Assembly: GCA_963701675.1 (NCBI GenBank)
Contig: OY969623.1
Coordinates: forward strand, 1,984,001-2,048,000
DNA from: G963701675 sp963701675
GTDB taxonomy: Bacteria; Planctomycetota; Planctomycetia; Gemmatales; Gemmataceae
Length of the DNA stretch: 64,000 nucleotides
Direction of reading: 5' to 3'
The position numbers were made by a program, and so were the translations under genes. Below are positions 36,775-45,838 of this stretch, piece after piece (the stretch's first letter is position 1; the number at the start of each line of letters is the position of its first letter). The notes beneath the pieces were generated by a model. It saw only the letters and a list, made by a program, of their open reading frames with translations. It was not told the DNA's origin and made no database searches.

Positions 36775-37066
36775 ATTTAATCGCCATGCCGTAGTCTCCT
36801 GCGCCAGTGTTGAACCAGTCGGTGATTTCTTCAAGCGTTGGTTGCCGCTCGCGATATACACCCCACTTTCGGGACGCCCTCCTGCGCAACGGGCACCAGA
36901 CTTGTGGCAATAACTCAAACGCCGGCTGCTTGCTGCCGTCGGCGCGGATCGGTATGAGCGATAGACCGCTCTGTACATAGGCCTTGGCGGCGTGGTAAAC
37001 GTCGTATTGCGAAGGTGCTTCGCATGTATGGAGAATCGTCTCGCTGCGCTGCCTGTGCTTGCTCAT
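36773..37066 (-). pseudogene. bifunctional primase-polymerase domain, N-terminal fragment
   Basis: AAKAYVQSGLSLIPIRADGS, then KQPAF, RKWGVYRERQPTLEEI and WFNTGAGDYGMAIK fit the start of a prim-pol domain as found in plasmid and phage replication proteins. The frame stops at 36773, where delta-60 sequence begins; the catalytic DxD region is absent. It indicates a lost mobile element joined to a LEPR-type fragment. Confidence 0.68.
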
Positions 37067-37133
37067 TCGAATCCTCGGTCGTTCCCAGCCAGTGGGAACC
37101 GCCTAAACGACTACATCCAAAAGGGTTAGACAA

Positions 37134-37316
37134 GTGAATGTGCAAAGCCAAAAAGCCAAGTGGGAACCGATCGTGAGTGAATTGGAGGCCGGTCGTACAG
37201 TCTCCGACGTGCCCAAAAAGTTAAGTGCTCTGTTTCGCCCCAGCGTGCAGCCTTACTTGATTTCTCTTTTCAAGATTGATCCTGCACGAGAGTTGTCCGA
37301 GGTGAAAGGACACTGA
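37134..37316 (+). CDS. small ORF, 60 residues, unknown
   Basis: GTG start, product MNVQSQKAKWEPIVSELEAG and so on, amphipathic and basic. No strong ribosome site and no family known to me. It ends 45 bases before the sigma gene at 37362, so it may be a leader gene of that operon or chance. Confidence 0.25.
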   Translation: MNVQSQKAKWEPIVSELEAGRTVSDVPKKLSALFRPSVQPYLISLFKIDPARELSEVKGH

Positions 37317-37361
37317 CCCTGTTTTCTCAATTCTTGTGTCTTAGATAGGTGATGTCTCTCC

Positions 37362-37913
37362 ATGGGCTTTGCATCTACACTCGAGGCGGCACGAAACGGA
37401 TCAGCGGAGGCGTTGGGCGAGCTTCTGCAATCATGCAACGGCTATATCCGCGCCATCGCCGAGAATCACGTGCCGCACAAGCTCCAATCCCGGTTGCGCA
37501 ACTCCAGCTTGGTTCAAGAAACCTATTTGCGGGCTTGTCGGAAGTTTCATCAATTCCGCGGCCAATCCGAGCGGCAACTGTTGATCTGGCTGAAACAGAT
37601 TCTGCTCCACTGCCTGCTCAATATGCTCCGACAAGCGGAGTTCCGTACGCCCAGGCAGGCGTTGCCCGCCACACTTGCGGGACGTGGGTCTACGCCGCTT
37701 CAACAGGGTGTCGATCGAGAATGTGCGACTGCTCTGGAATTGGCGTTACGACGTTTGCCGGCTCATTATCAGTTGACGATTGAACTGCACCATTTCCGGG
37801 GCTTCAGTTCTGAAGAGGTTGGACAGGTTCTTGGGTGTTCGGCTGGAGCGGTGCGCAAGTTATGGACCCGCGCTCTGGTAAAATTAGGCGAGGAGTTGAA
37901 GGCGTTCAAATGA
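37362..37913 (+). CDS. ECF sigma factor of a kinase operon
   Basis: Region 2: SLVQETYLRACRKFHQFRGQ, ERQLLIWLKQILLHCLLNML. Region 4 HTH: LPAHYQLTIELHHFRGFSSE, EVGQVLGCSAGAVRKLWTRA. This is the planctomycete type of ECF that is genetically paired with a Ser/Thr kinase. Its stop overlaps the kinase start (ATGA at 37910-37913), so the two are cotranslated. The kinase probably acts as the signal input that controls the sigma factor, as proposed for such pairs. Confidence 0.93.
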   Translation: MGFASTLEAARNGSAEALGELLQSCNGYIRAIAENHVPHKLQSRLRNSSLVQETYLRACRKFHQFRGQSERQLLIWLKQILLHCLLNMLRQAEFRTPRQALPATLAGRGSTPLQQGVDRECATALELALRRLPAHYQLTIELHHFRGFSSEEVGQVLGCSAGAVRKLWTRALVKLGEELKAFK

Positions 37914-40900
37914 GTCGCGACGACGCTCATTCACTGGACGAGCTTCTAGCCGCCTTGGACATGCAACTGGCCGCGGGCGGTGCGCCGGAATGGGAGTCGG
38001 AACCAGACTTACCACCGGACCAGCTGCGTCTGTTTCGCTTTGCGCGCGACAGTTTGCTGGAATTAGAACGGGCCTGGCCGCGCACATCGCTTCGTCCTGA
38101 CGCCACAGCGCCGTCCGAGGTGCCGTCTTTCGATTGGCTAACTGGCAGCGGATGGTTGGGAAAGTTTCGCATTCATCGCGAACTGGGGCGCGGTGGCAAT
38201 GGGATTGTTTTTCTTGCCACGGACACTCTGAAACACCGCGAGGTGGCGCTCAAGCTCCCGCGTCTAGAGGCGCTGCTCGATCCGGAGTTGCGTGATCGTT
38301 TCTTGCAAGAAGCCCGACTCACGGTCGGGTTGGACCACCCTGGATTGGTGCCGATCTATGAGGCAGGCGAAGTCGGCGCCATCTGTTATATCGCTTCGGC
38401 CTATGCCAATGAGACGACTCTAACAGCTTGGTTACAAAGCCAGGTTGAACCAGTGCCACCACGGACAGCGGCGGCACTGGTGGCGGCGCGAGCGCGGGGC
38501 GTCGAGTATTTGCATGACCGTCGCATATTGCACCGCGACATCAAGCCGAGCAATGTCCTTTTGGGACCGTTGCCCTGCGGTGCTTTACCCGATGCCGAGT
38601 TGGCGACCTCTGGAATACCACGTCTCACCGATTTCGGGCTCGCCAAGTGCTTCGACACGACTGCCGCAGGAACAGTTGCCAATGAAACAACCTCCGCCAC
38701 CGTTGCGGGTACTCCCGAATATATGGCCCCGGAGCAGACGGATGGGCGGCCGGAGCTGTTGGGTCGTCCCACCGATGTCTACGGCCTCGGGGCAGTGCTC
38801 TATGAATTGCTGGCCGGGCTACCGCCTTTCCGCGGTCGCAACAAGTTCGACACGTTGCAGCAGGTGACGACGCGAGAGCCGCGTCGACTGCGCCTCCTAC
38901 GGAAGGATGTTCCAGCGGCGCTCGAGGCCGTGTGCCTGAAATGCCTGGAAAAGCATCCACGTGATCGCTACGCAACGGCCAGCGAGCTAAGCGAAGACCT
39001 CCAGTGCTTCCTAGCCGGTCAGCCGACGCGCGCCCACCGTATGCTCCTTTGGCAGCGCGTGCGGAAATGGAAACAGCGACGGCCACTCGTAGCGGCCTTG
39101 GTTGTGACGTTACTAGCGTTACCGATCTTGATATTCGGCTACCTGGGATTTCGAAAGGCGGCTTTGTCAGAGGAAGGGCTGCGTCTGCAAAACGCATGGG
39201 ATGCGCGGGCGAAAGGGCTAGAACTATGCGGTCGCGGCGACATCGGCGTTGGTTTGCTATGGCTGGCTCAAGGACTAAAAGATGCGCCCGATTCCGCTGA
39301 CGAACTGCAGGAGCTTCTTCGACTAGATATGGACGCATGGCAAAGCCGCCATCCGACATTAGTCGGGCATCTGCCTCATCCCGATCAGGTTGTGAGCGTT
39401 CAGTTCAGTCCCGATAGCCGGGTGGCGCTAACTCTGTGCGAGGATTGTTGCGCCCGTGTGTGGGATGCGGACACCGGGAATCTGCTTTCACAGCTACAGC
39501 ATCGAGACCGAGTACTATGGGCGCGTTTTGAGACCGATGGCCAAATCGTAAACACCCTTTGCGCAGACGGATCCCGTCACAGTTGGTCGGTGGAGAACGG
39601 CGAATTACTCGGCACCGAGTCGGCGCCTCAGTCGTCGGAGGTGGATCGGAAGGGATTGATCGCGGAAAGGTTATGGGAGTTCGCGACGGGCCGTGCGCCG
39701 CCGCGCGTAATCCCGGAGGGTCCAACCTGGCGAATGACATGTAGTGCTGATGGCAGACAGCTAGCGACCATCAGTTTCGCAAACGTGGCGGAGATTTGGA
39801 AAGAGGGCACAGCGGAGCTGCGCCGACTTTCTGTGGGATCCGGAGCAAATACCTGGGATGCCGCCTTTACTCCAGACGGCGACATGATTCTCACGGCCAG
39901 TGACGACGGACATGTGCGATTCTGGGATGTGTCCGCCAATACTGAATGTCGGCCCGCAATTGTGCATCCGGGACCGGTGCATGCGGTCGCCTGCGACCCG
40001 CGCGGACGGCTCCTGGCGACTGGAGACGCTGATACGGTGCGTCTGTGGGACCTGAAAACTGGGATGGGGCTGCTGAGCCTGCCACGGCAAAGTCTCGTGC
40101 GAACCGTGGCATTTAGCGCTGATGGCGAACGACTGGGCTCCGGCCATGGAAAAAACGGTGTGCGTTTGTGGAGGCTGCCGCCGTCTCCGACTCCGGCGCT
40201 AATCCATCCGGCCGCTGGGAATGCCAACTTAGGCAAACCCACCGATCCCTCTCACGGAATTCGCCTCGGGATCGATGGTATTTTAGACGTGGAGTTTCAC
40301 CCTGATGGTCGGCGCATATTCTCGGCGGGAGTCGACGACACAGTCCGCGTTTGGGACCCCGAAAACGGTCAATCGAAAGTGTTGTGCCGCCGAGGCGAAA
40401 TCGCATTCAGCCGGCTCGCTGTCGATCCAACAGGCGCCGCCATGCTGGTCGGTAGCCGAGATCGGACAGCACAACTTCGTGATCTTAACTCGGGCCGGGC
40501 GCTTGGCCCTGAACAAGTGCATGAACGCTGGGTCGCCGGCGCCGCGTTTAGTCCTGATGGCACGGTTGTCGCTACGGGGAGTCTCGGAAAAGATACCCTG
40601 CGGGTCTGGAATCCACGCACAGGACATACGGAAGTCGAATTTGGCCCCGTCGCCGCCGTATACAACTTGCAGTTTAGTCCAGACGGCCGCTGGATTCTCG
40701 CCGGCGGCGACAGTTGCGCCTACTTGTGTGACCGCAACCAGAAACGACTTCATACGTTGCCGCATTTGAGCGGCGTTTACACCATTGCCTATCACCCGGC
40801 GGGCGATCAATTTGTAACGGCCGGCGCCGATGGGGAACTGCACCTATGGAAATCGCAGACACAGCAGTGCCAGGCAAGTATCCCCGCGCATACAAGCCGC

Positions 40901-41236
40901 GTCCGCACCGCAGCGTTCTCACCCAGCGGCCAGGTGCTGGTAACGGGTGGTTGGGATAAGAAGTTGATCTTCTGGCATAGCGCCACTTCTCGACTGATCG
41001 GAGCGCCAACGCATCTGCCTGCCGAGGTGCAGTGTGCGGCCTTCGATCCCAGCGGTAGGACTATTGTCGCAGGATGCAAGAATGGAGAAATCCATTTCGT
41101 CCGTGCCCCGCGCGCTCTTGAAGGAACCCCACAGGATCTGTTCCTCGCCATGCAAACGTTGACCGGTTTGAAGCTCGGTCCGGCAGGTGAACTTCAATCG
41201 TTAGATTCCCTGGCATGGCGTCAACAGCAGAAGTAA
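37910..41236 (+). CDS. membrane Ser/Thr kinase with WD40 propeller
   Basis: 1108 residues. Kinase domain with glycine loop GRGGNGIVF (93), VALKLP (lysine about 115), HRDIKPSN (208-215), DFG (241) and GTPEYMAPEQ, all intact, so it should be active. A single membrane segment, PLVAALVVTLLALPILIFGY (about 392-411), separates it from a WD40 region of a dozen units (FSPDSRVALTL, AFTPDGDMILTASDDGHVRF and others, ending AGCKNGEIHFV). The propeller is probably extracytoplasmic and senses a ligand. Coupled to the ECF sigma gene. Start ATG 37910 rather than upstream frames, which run inside the sigma gene. Confidence 0.97.
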   Translation: MSRDDAHSLDELLAALDMQLAAGGAPEWESEPDLPPDQLRLFRFARDSLLELERAWPRTSLRPDATAPSEVPSFDWLTGSGWLGKFRIHRELGRGGNGIVFLATDTLKHREVALKLPRLEALLDPELRDRFLQEARLTVGLDHPGLVPIYEAGEVGAICYIASAYANETTLTAWLQSQVEPVPPRTAAALVAARARGVEYLHDRRILHRDIKPSNVLLGPLPCGALPDAELATSGIPRLTDFGLAKCFDTTAAGTVANETTSATVAGTPEYMAPEQTDGRPELLGRPTDVYGLGAVLYELLAGLPPFRGRNKFDTLQQVTTREPRRLRLLRKDVPAALEAVCLKCLEKHPRDRYATASELSEDLQCFLAGQPTRAHRMLLWQRVRKWKQRRPLVAALVVTLLALPILIFGYLGFRKAALSEEGLRLQNAWDARAKGLELCGRGDIGVGLLWLAQGLKDAPDSADELQELLRLDMDAWQSRHPTLVGHLPHPDQVVSVQFSPDSRVALTLCEDCCARVWDADTGNLLSQLQHRDRVLWARFETDGQIVNTLCADGSRHSWSVENGELLGTESAPQSSEVDRKGLIAERLWEFATGRAPPRVIPEGPTWRMTCSADGRQLATISFANVAEIWKEGTAELRRLSVGSGANTWDAAFTPDGDMILTASDDGHVRFWDVSANTECRPAIVHPGPVHAVACDPRGRLLATGDADTVRLWDLKTGMGLLSLPRQSLVRTVAFSADGERLGSGHGKNGVRLWRLPPSPTPALIHPAAGNANLGKPTDPSHGIRLGIDGILDVEFHPDGRRIFSAGVDDTVRVWDPENGQSKVLCRRGEIAFSRLAVDPTGAAMLVGSRDRTAQLRDLNSGRALGPEQVHERWVAGAAFSPDGTVVATGSLGKDTLRVWNPRTGHTEVEFGPVAAVYNLQFSPDGRWILAGGDSCAYLCDRNQKRLHTLPHLSGVYTIAYHPAGDQFVTAGADGELHLWKSQTQQCQASIPAHTSRVRTAAFSPSGQVLVTGGWDKKLIFWHSATSRLIGAPTHLPAEVQCAAFDPSGRTIVAGCKNGEIHFVRAPRALEGTPQDLFLAMQTLTGLKLGPAGELQSLDSLAWRQQQK

Positions 41237-41575
41237 CTGGAGGATGACTACGTCGTTACAATGAACATGGGCGACACAGTCATGCTAGTGCCGCACCGTC
41301 AACCAGTCGGATGCGCCTCAATAGGCGATCAACCGACACGTGGACAAGAAAGTACCGCCGCGGCTGCGGCGACCGATGACGCGCGAGACGAACCAAACGA
41401 CCGTTGTTTCTATCGGGACAATCAGAGCCAGGCACGCCTTGCACGCCGGATAGGAATACGAGAGCATGAGCGGCCGTCTCAAGTCAGGGCTGGAGCCTCT
41501 CGACAATAGACGGCCGTCATGCCCCCGCCGAATCGAGCCGAGAACCCACGACGCGATTTTCGTGATGGCTCATGT
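41237..41575. other. intergenic, no gene seen
   Basis: Convergent spacer between the kinase gene and a minus-strand LEPR gene. Open frames show no protein pattern. Confidence 0.45.
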
Positions 41576-42427
41576 CTATGCTAAAGGACACGGATCTGGG
41601 TTAAAGCGGCCTCCTACTTTATCGCACTCCTGTCGGGTTGCAGGAAAAGGCCCTTGCCCCAGCACGAAGCAACATCCCTCCTCGTCGCTGCGAAGAGTCA
41701 ACGCAGGCTCGGTAGTGCTTTCTGGTTTACATTTCGGTTTATCACTCGTGGATGCACTAATATTGGTTGGCCGACTGGGGATCCCTTGATCCGGGTAACC
41801 GCGTAGATACGTGGAATAAGCCAAGGTACCGTACGCGTTTAGTTCGGTCATAAACATGTTGGCTCCACGAGTGTAATTTGCTTGGAGCGGATGAAACGCC
41901 CGAAGATTGGTCGAGTCGGCCCCGCCGGTCGCTCCGTTCAGCGCGATAACATAACGGACGCCGGGGTTCGAGCCGCCAAGATAAGTTGAGGATAATGTGT
42001 CCCAGGCATCGCTGTACCCGCCATAGTGCGGCGGAAACGCATTGGGCCGCGACAAATCATCGGACCATGGGTCATCGATAGGATGCTTAGTGGGACTTTG
42101 CAAGATCGTGTCATCTACATCGTGCTCTAATGGCCACCAGGCGGTGTGATCTGAGGTTTCGGTCTGGGTGCTGTGTGTTGCTTGGTGATACGCGTAGGTT
42201 TCGCAGCATCGTCGTCTATCTTCGGTGATCTCCGGCGGGGCGCCTTCCTGGAAAGCACTGCCAATCAGGGCCGAACGCGAGGATTCCTCCAGCCGTTTCA
42301 GGGGAGGTGCATCTGTACGGCCTGATTCCCAGAAACAAGCACCAGGTACCAAACGGGCCTCTAACTTTTCTAACCGCGGCCGCCAGCTCTGTAGGTTGGC
42401 GGCTCTCCGCTTGCTGTGAGTGAGCAT
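41576..42427 (-). CDS. LEPR-XLL protein with degenerate SBBP repeat and Cys-rich tail
   Basis: The ATG at 42427 follows AAGGAG. Basic N-terminus with LEPR motif WRPRLEKLEARLVPGA. The middle has one SBBP-like propeller unit (LRAFHPLQANYTRG, FMTELNAYGTLAYSTYLRG). The last 40 residues are cysteine-rich (EEGCCFVLGQGPFPATRQEC, FNPDPCP), an unusual ending among the LEPR proteins here. Only about 284 residues, much shorter than typical SBBP proteins, so it may be a deletion derivative. Confidence 0.78.
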   Translation of the reverse strand: MLTHSKRRAANLQSWRPRLEKLEARLVPGACFWESGRTDAPPLKRLEESSRSALIGSAFQEGAPPEITEDRRRCCETYAYHQATHSTQTETSDHTAWWPLEHDVDDTILQSPTKHPIDDPWSDDLSRPNAFPPHYGGYSDAWDTLSSTYLGGSNPGVRYVIALNGATGGADSTNLRAFHPLQANYTRGANMFMTELNAYGTLAYSTYLRGYPDQGIPSRPTNISASTSDKPKCKPESTTEPALTLRSDEEGCCFVLGQGPFPATRQECDKVGGRFNPDPCPLA

Positions 42428-42644
42428 GTTTTCAGACTCCTTACCGGATCGAGGACGTCGACGGCGCGGCATGTCCGGTCGGCCGCGTCGCGGTGGCGAA
42501 GGGCCACGTGGGATTACAAAACACCTAAGGATTCAGCTTTTTCCAGGACGCGATGTTCCGGCGCCACAATAGCGCGGATGCAGAACGGAACATGGGGGCT
42601 ACTCCCATTTGGGGTTGTGAAACGGGTCTGGTTCTCGAGGACTC

Positions 42645-42670
42645 GTCAGTTACCCGCCTCGGTAACTGAC
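42645..42670. other. perfect hairpin upstream of glycoamylase gene
   Basis: GTCAGTTACC and GGTAACTGAC (10 pairs) with a six-base loop, 200 bases before the start at 42868 and on the divergent side of the LEPR gene. Possibly regulatory; no T-run. Confidence 0.4.
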
Positions 42671-42867
42671 TTGCTCGCCTGTGAACTGATCGCTTTGGCG
42701 CGGAGAAACCCGACAAGAGATCTTGGATATTACGGAACGGCAAGAAGGTTTTCGAACCGCAGGCGGTGTCAATTTGTCAGAGTATTAAAAACGCGAGAAA
42801 CAGCGCGCAAAGTACTGCTCCGTCACACAAGGAGGACTCCAGGAAAAACGCCCGATAAGATACAGGC

Positions 42868-44185
42868 ATGAACGGGTTGTCTGACGATATCCTGGAGCTT
42901 CAGCAATCGGCATTCCGCTATTTTCTGGACCACACAAATGCCAAGAACGGACTTGTGGCCGACAACACACATGAGGACTCGCCATGCAGCATCGCGGCGA
43001 CGGGGTTGGGATTGAGTTGTCATCCAGTCGCAGTGGTTAATGGTTGGCTCAAGCGTGCGGACGCGGCTGAACGCGTTTTGACGGCGCTGCGATTTTTCGA
43101 GCACAGCCCGCAAGGACCCGAACCGGACGTGACGGGCTACAAAGGGTTCTACTATCACTTTCTGGAAATGAACGACGGTCGACGTGCTGGGTCGTGCGAA
43201 CTTTCGACTGTTGACAGCGCGTTACTGTTGGCGGGGATGATTGCGGCGGCAGCGTTTTTTGACGCGGAAGCGTCCGCCGAGTGTGAAATCCGCGAAACGA
43301 CTGATGCTCTCGTTCGCCGCGCCGACTGGCAGTGGGCGCTTTACGCAGTTCCGTGCGACGAAAACGGTTGGCCGACCAGGGCCGTTGAAGATGTCACGAT
43401 CATCCACGGCGGCACCCCGGAGAACGGCTTCATCAGCTATCGATACCAGGGATACGATGAATCGCTGCTGATGCACGTGCTTGGATTTGGCTCGACCACG
43501 TTCGCGCTGCCGCCGGAGTGCTATCGCGCCTGGCAGAAGACATTCGATTGGCGGTCGCAATACGGAGTTGAATACCTCCACGCGGGTCCGCTGTTCATTC
43601 ACCAGCTCAGTCACTGCTGGCTCGATTTTCGTGGAATCAGCGATGGGTTCATGCAAGCCAAGGGGCTCGACTATTTCGAGAATAGTTGCCGTGCCGTGCG
43701 CGTGCAGCAAAGCTATGCCCAGGAGAATCCGCACAAATTCCGTGGGTACGGACCGCGCTTTTGGGGCTTGAGCGCCAGCGACGGTCCCGGACCAGCGACG
43801 AAGACCATTGATAACGCCGATCGAGAATTCTGGATGTACAGAGCCCGCGGCGTGCCCGACGAACCAGATGATGGCACGCTCTCGGTTGGCGCGGTCGCGG
43901 CATCGCTCCCGTTTGCGCCAGAGCTCGTCACGGACACGCTTCGAGAGCTTGTTCGCGCCTACCCCAACGTGCGCAGCGAATACGGGCTGCGCACAGCTTG
44001 AATCCGACCTTCGGCGACTGGGTCAGCCCGCTGAATTACGGCTTGGACCAAGGGCCGATCGTCATGATGATCGAGAACCAACGGACCGGTCTCTTGTGGA
44101 ATCTCATGCGGCGTTGCCCATATATCTGGCGCGGATTGCGGAAGGCGGGATTCTCCGGCGGATGGCTCGAATCCGAACGCCAACC
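42868..44185 (+). CDS. glycoamylase-like protein, frameshifted near the end
   Basis: Alpha-helical toroid enzyme of the glycoamylase type. Landmarks: AFRYFLDHTNAKNGLVADNT, PCSIAATGLGLSC, GYKGFYYHFLEMNDG, ELSTVDSALLLAGMI, GYDESLLMHVLGFGS, LFIHQLSHCWLDFRG and LSASDGPG. The annotated frame stops at 43999-44001. Adding one T (GCTTG to GCTTTG at 43998) restores the family C-terminus NPTFGDWVSPLNYGLDQGPI, MMIENQRTGLLW and GLRKAGFSGGWLE at about 44180. No signal peptide is seen. It probably acts on glucans; substrate unknown. No stop separates this tail from the oxidoreductase frame. Confidence 0.85.
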
Positions 44186-44297
44186 AGAATGCCCGCACGC
44201 CGTCGAGTGTCGATGGCGCGAGCGTGGCACGCCGTTCAGCAAATTGTCCGAGAGTTCGACGCAAGGCGAGCGATCACCGGAACAATCGACGGCAACT

Positions 44298-45227
44298 ATG
44301 CGAGCCGCACGAATCCACTCGTACGGCGATCCGACCGGTGTCAAAATCGGGAAGGCGCCCCGACCCGATCCAGGACGCGGACAGATCCTAGTGCGCGTGA
44401 AAGCGGCCGGCGTGAACGCGCTGGATTGGATGATCGCGGAGGGCAAGGCCCGATCGTGGCTCGATCACCGCCTGCCGCTGACATTAGGTTGGGAGTTGGC
44501 CGGAGTTGTCGAAAAACTGGGAGCGGAAGTTCAACGGCTCAAGCCCGGCGATGACGTCTTCGGCATGATCGACCTGTCGGGCAACGGCGCGGATGCGGAG
44601 TTTGCCGCTGGCGACGAGAGTACATTCGCCCATAAGCCCTTGACGCTCGATTTCATAAAGGCAGCGGCCGTACCCATCGGCGCGCTGACGGCGCACCAGG
44701 CGCTGTTTGACGCCGCGGAGTTGCAAGCGAGCCAGACAGTCCTCATCCATGCGGCGGCCGGCGGAGTTGGGTCGATGGCCGTGCAACTCGCCAAAGCACA
44801 CGGTGCCCGAGTGATTGGTACTGCCTCTGGCCAGGAACACATCAAACTCATCCGAGAGCTTGGTTGCGACCAAGCGATCGACTACAAGACGAATCGCTTT
44901 GAAGATCACGTTCGTGACGTGGATGTTGTGCTCGACCCCGTAGGCGCGGATACGCAAAGGCTTTCGTTCGGAGTCCTTAAGAAAGGTGGAATCCTGGTGG
45001 CGCTGACCGAAGAGCCGCCGCAAGACCTCGCTCAGAAAAACGGCGTGCGCGCCACGATGATCGGCGTCAAGCCCGATGGCCGGCGTCTTGCTGAAATTGG
45101 CAAGATCATCGACGACGGCAAGCTTCGCCCTATCGTTCAAACGGTTCTGCCACTTCATCAGGTCAAAGAGGCACTGAGACTCAGTCGCAGCCGACACGTT
45201 GCCGGGAAAATTGTCCTAACCATCTGA
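44298..45227 (+). CDS. NADP-dependent zinc-free medium-chain oxidoreductase (quinone oxidoreductase-like)
   Basis: Start MRAARIHSYGDPTGVKIGKA at 44298; the frame is open upstream only because the glycoamylase tail shares it. GroES-like N-domain with RVKAAGVNALDWMIAEG and GWELAGVVEKLG, then a Rossmann domain with IHAAAGGVGSMAVQLAKAHG and DVVLDPVGADTQ, ending HVAGKIVLTI. There is no structural or catalytic cysteine set, so this belongs to the quinone reductase branch. Length 309 is normal. The absence of a stop between the preceding glycoamylase tail and this gene is odd. Confidence 0.92.
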   Translation: MRAARIHSYGDPTGVKIGKAPRPDPGRGQILVRVKAAGVNALDWMIAEGKARSWLDHRLPLTLGWELAGVVEKLGAEVQRLKPGDDVFGMIDLSGNGADAEFAAGDESTFAHKPLTLDFIKAAAVPIGALTAHQALFDAAELQASQTVLIHAAAGGVGSMAVQLAKAHGARVIGTASGQEHIKLIRELGCDQAIDYKTNRFEDHVRDVDVVLDPVGADTQRLSFGVLKKGGILVALTEEPPQDLAQKNGVRATMIGVKPDGRRLAEIGKIIDDGKLRPIVQTVLPLHQVKEALRLSRSRHVAGKIVLTI

Positions 45228-45350
45228 ACGATCACGACTACATCGGCCCTCACGGAGATTCTGAATCACCTCGCCCGCGCACTCGGCGTCGGTCCCATCG
45301 CCAACATCAACCAGCGTCCGCGAATCGCCTTCGACAACACGGACACAACG

Positions 45351-45578
45351 CTACTTAAACGCTGAGCCGTCTGGGCTTAGCTTGACAACGAATCCTTCAT
45401 CGGCACCGTTGAAAGTCGTGTCGAACACGCCAGGTGTTGTCGGGAAGCTAGACGTTGTGGTCGTTCCGGTCACGTAAGCGCTACCACTGCTGTCGACGGC
45501 AATCGCCAGTGGCAATCCACCGGGAACAAACTCGAATGAGTAATCGAGAGCCGAGCCGGAGATTGCCGAATGGCTCAC
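45351..45578 (-). pseudogene. SBBP-repeat propeller protein, C-terminal fragment
   Basis: GLPLAIAVDSSGSAYVTGTT, SFPTTPGVFDTTFNGADEGF and VVKLSPDGSAFK make one complete SBBP unit. The upstream sequence loses the pattern (MSHSAISGSALDYSF), so only the final blade remains, with a natural stop at 45351. Confidence 0.65.
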
Positions 45579-45691
45579 GGCGTTTTTTGGCCGGCCGACA
45601 GTCGCTGGCTCTTCAAGCCGACCGCGGCCGCTGGGACTTCGTAAAAGTCGTGAACGATAAGCTCGACGAACTTAGTCAACTTCCTCCTGCT

Positions 45692-45724
45692 TTCCGTGCG
45701 CACTTCGCGTGGAAACGTCGCATG
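45692..45724 (+). repeat. 33-base direct repeat, left copy
   Basis: Identical over 33 bases to 47527-47559. The two copies bracket the LEPR-PQQ gene. Confidence 0.75.
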
Positions 45725-45838
45725 TAGTCGTGACTCAAATGCTAACTGTCCGATGAAGCGGCTAGTCGGGTGTCTGGTCTGCACGTCCGGCGATGGCCGT
45801 TTCATTCAAACGCAGACCATCTCTGAAAGGGGACCGCC

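Noticed and set aside
41261..41509. 82-codon plus-strand frame behind the kinase gene
   Set aside because: No ribosome site and a random-looking composition.
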